Assembly: GCA_001303445.1 (NCBI GenBank)
Contig: LJTQ01000009.1
Location: forward strand, 1 to 36,498
DNA from: Betaproteobacteria bacterium SG8_39
GTDB lineage: Bacteria > Pseudomonadota > Gammaproteobacteria > Burkholderiales > SG8-39
DNA length: 36,498 bases
Direction: 5' to 3'
Part shown: positions 34,842 through 36,498 of the stretch, piece after piece
Layout: every line of letters starts with the position of its first letter
Position numbering within the stretch: the stretch's first letter is position 1
The notes under the pieces: generated by a model
What the model was told of the DNA's origin: nothing
Database searches by the model: none
What the model saw: the letters and a program-made list of their open reading frames with translations, nothing else
Position numbers and translations under genes: made by a program

Positions 34842-35324
34842 TCAGGCCGCGATCGCCGGCTCCGGCTTCGACTCCGCATTCTCCGCGGCGCGCCAGTCAT
34901 GCAGCACCGCCACGTGCTTGCCGTGTTGATGCGCCACCAGATCGGCCAGCGTCACCGACGAAAGGTAGTCGTACATTTTCGCATTCAGCGTCGCCCACAG
35001 GTCGTGCGTCATGCAGCGCCGGTCATCGAGACAGTTCTCGCGCCCGCCGCACTGCGTGGCGTCGAGCGGCTCGTCGACCGCTGCGATGATGTCGGCCACC
35101 GATACGTCCTGCACCGGGACCGCGAGGTAATAGCCACCGCCCGGACCGCGCACGCTCTTGACCAGCGCATGGCGGCGCAGCTTGCCGAACAACTGCTCCA
35201 GGTAGGAAAGCGAAATCCTCTGACGCTCACTGATCGCCGCGAGCGTCACCGGGCCTTTCGCCTGGCGCATCGCCAAGTCCACCATTGCCGTCACTGCAAA
35301 ACGTCCTTTAGTGGTCAGTCTCAT
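34842..35324 (-). CDS. iscR: Rrf2-family regulator IscR
   Basis: [68 protein letters not shown]; Cys cluster [18 protein letters not shown]. Confidence 0.97.
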   Translation of the reverse strand: MRLTTKGRFAVTAMVDLAMRQAKGPVTLAAISERQRISLSYLEQLFGKLRRHALVKSVRGPGGGYYLAVPVQDVSVADIIAAVDEPLDATQCGGRENCLDDRRCMTHDLWATLNAKMYDYLSSVTLADLVAHQHGKHVAVLHDWRAAENAESKPEPAIAA

Positions 35325-35340
35325 CGTTTCCTCGACCTCA

Positions 35341-35394
35341 ATACCCGATTAAGTTGCTCAACTATAACAAATTCCGACTAAATTAATCAACTAA
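35341..35394 (-). promoter_or_regulatory. iscR promoter with two IscR-like sites (35341-35365 and 35370-35394)
   Basis: Minus-strand sites ATAGTTGAGCAACTTAATCGGGTAT and TTAGTTGATTAATTTAGTCGGAATT. -35 TTGATT (35385-35390), 18-bp spacer, -10 TATAGT (35361-35366). Confidence 0.8.
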
Positions 35395-35425
35395 TAACAA
35401 AATAATTTTATTCAATAAGTTAGGA

Positions 35426-36157
35426 CTACTTAACCGCCCTGAGATTCTCCGCAGGGGTGGCCTGCGCCTCGTGTTCCGCGAGTTCCCGCTCGAGCTCGGC
35501 CAGCTTGCGGGTGAGCGTCGCGACCGACTCTTCGAGCTCGTGCGAATGGACCACCATTTCCTGAATCGCCTTGGCGTAGGGATCGTCCTGGTTCTGCACC
35601 ACGCCGTAGGCCGCAAAGCGTCGTGCCGCCGCGGGCTGGCCGGAGCTTGCCTCGACGATGCGACCGGGCACACCGACCACGGTGGCCTCATCAGGCACGT
35701 CCTTCACCACGACCGCGTTCGAGCCGACCTTGGCGCCGTCGCCCACGCGAATCGGGCCAAGAATCTTCGCCCCGGCACCGACCACCACACCCTTGCCGAG
35801 CGTGGGATGGCGTTTGCCCTTATTCCACGTCGTACCGCCGAGGGTCACCCCGTGGTACAGCGTCGTGTCGTCGCCCACCTCGGCGGTCTCGCCGATCACC
35901 ACACCCATGCCGTGATCGATGAACACGCGCCTGCCGATGGTGGCGCCCGGATGAATCTCGATCCCGGTCAGCCAGCGCCCAAAGTGCGAGACCAGCCGAC
36001 CCAGCCAGCGCAGCCCCGAAGACCACAGCCAGCTTGAGAGTTTGTGCAGATAGATGGCGTGCAGGCCGGGGTAGCAGGTCAGCACTTCCCAGGTCGAACG
36101 CGCCGCCGGGTCGCGCTCGAAGATCGTCCCGATTTCTTCACGCAGCTGCTTGAACAT
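35426..36157 (-). CDS. cysE: Serine O-acetyltransferase CysE
   Basis: [45 protein letters not shown]...[36 protein letters not shown] 36157 preferred over listed 36217. Confidence 0.96.
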   Translation of the reverse strand: MFKQLREEIGTIFERDPAARSTWEVLTCYPGLHAIYLHKLSSWLWSSGLRWLGRLVSHFGRWLTGIEIHPGATIGRRVFIDHGMGVVIGETAEVGDDTTLYHGVTLGGTTWNKGKRHPTLGKGVVVGAGAKILGPIRVGDGAKVGSNAVVVKDVPDEATVVGVPGRIVEASSGQPAAARRFAAYGVVQNQDDPYAKAIQEMVVHSHELEESVATLTRKLAELERELAEHEAQATPAENLRAVK

Positions 36158-36188
36158 GAACGGCTTTCTCTCTTTCACCGAAGACTCG

Positions 36189-36221
36189 ATCGTAGGGTGT
36201 CCGACTAGTTTAGTCAACTAT
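36189..36221 (-). promoter_or_regulatory. cysE promoter with embedded IscR-like site (36197-36221)
   Basis: Minus-strand ATAGTTGACTAAACTAGTCGGACAC. -35 TTGACT (36212-36217), 17-bp spacer, -10 TACGAT (36189-36194). Confidence 0.75.
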
Positions 36222-36498
36222 TTCTGGCGCGCGTTCCCCAGCAGTGCACGCAACAGTCCGCGCAGCACATTTACCTCCTCGCGCTCGAGCCGCGTACGGG
36301 CAAACAAGCGCCGCAGGCGCTCGCGGAATTTCATGGGTGCTGCCGGATCGAAGAAGCCCACGGCCTGCGCGGCCTCGGCAAAGTGGGCGTGCAGACCCTC
36401 GATATCGGCCGCGGTGGCGAGCAACTGGCCACGCTCGGGCGGTACGCCGGCGCCCGCCGCGACGCGCAGCTCGTAGGCCATGACCTGCACCGCCTGTG
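36218..36498 (-). CDS. trmJ: TrmJ-like tRNA (cytidine/uridine-2'-O-)-methyltransferase, C-terminal part, truncated by window end
   Basis: ...QAVQVMAYELRVAAG...MKFRERLRRLFARTRLEREEVNVLRGLLRALLGN; typical TrmJ C-terminus and located upstream of cysE/iscR. Confidence 0.82.
   Translation of the reverse strand, partial: QAVQVMAYELRVAAGAGVPPERGQLLATAADIEGLHAHFAEAAQAVGFFDPAAPMKFRERLRRLFARTRLEREEVNVLRGLLRALLGNARQK

Noticed and set aside
33526-34929. 467-aa plus-strand ORF
   Set aside because: Antisense to iscS; His/Arg-rich shadow frame.

Overview
This is a roughly 36.5 kb, high-GC proteobacterial window, probably betaproteobacterial by gene content and order (inference). From left to right it contains:
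- the 3' end of selD and a zinc-type alcohol dehydrogenase;
- a periplasmic nitrate reductase operon napFDAGHBC, preceded by a perfect FNR/ANR-type box;
- an R2-like diiron protein, pobA, an EamA transporter (minus), an aldo/keto reductase, a thiol dioxygenase and an AhpD/CMD-like protein;
- msrB, a transglutaminase-like lipoprotein, yciB, bolA, a PpiC-type PPIase, a macro-domain protein and msrA;
- a minus-strand block: DUF4124 protein, an unlisted 54-aa secreted small ORF, an SDR, an orphan molybdenum hydroxylase large subunit, a crotonase-family protein and a CaiB-type CoA transferase;
- a D-aminoacylase-like amidohydrolase (plus);
- a DUF748 gene that looks broken near its 3' end;
- the full isc operon (iscR-S-U-A-hscB-hscA-fdx-iscX), with cysE and the 3' end of trmJ upstream.

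The most interesting observations are:
(1) three sites sharing an IscR-like motif, overlapping the iscR and cysE promoters;
(2) a terminator-like hairpin between iscA and hscB;
(3) a FNR box plus an 18-bp perfect palindrome upstream of napF;
(4) a likely CTG start in a 4-nt CTGA overlap for the transglutaminase lipoprotein;
(5) a small secreted ORF behind a hairpin-rich leader;
(6) a probable out-of-frame deletion in the DUF748 gene.

I found no CRISPR array, rRNA, tRNA, transposon or prophage. I see no clear evidence of a wholly new multi-gene system.
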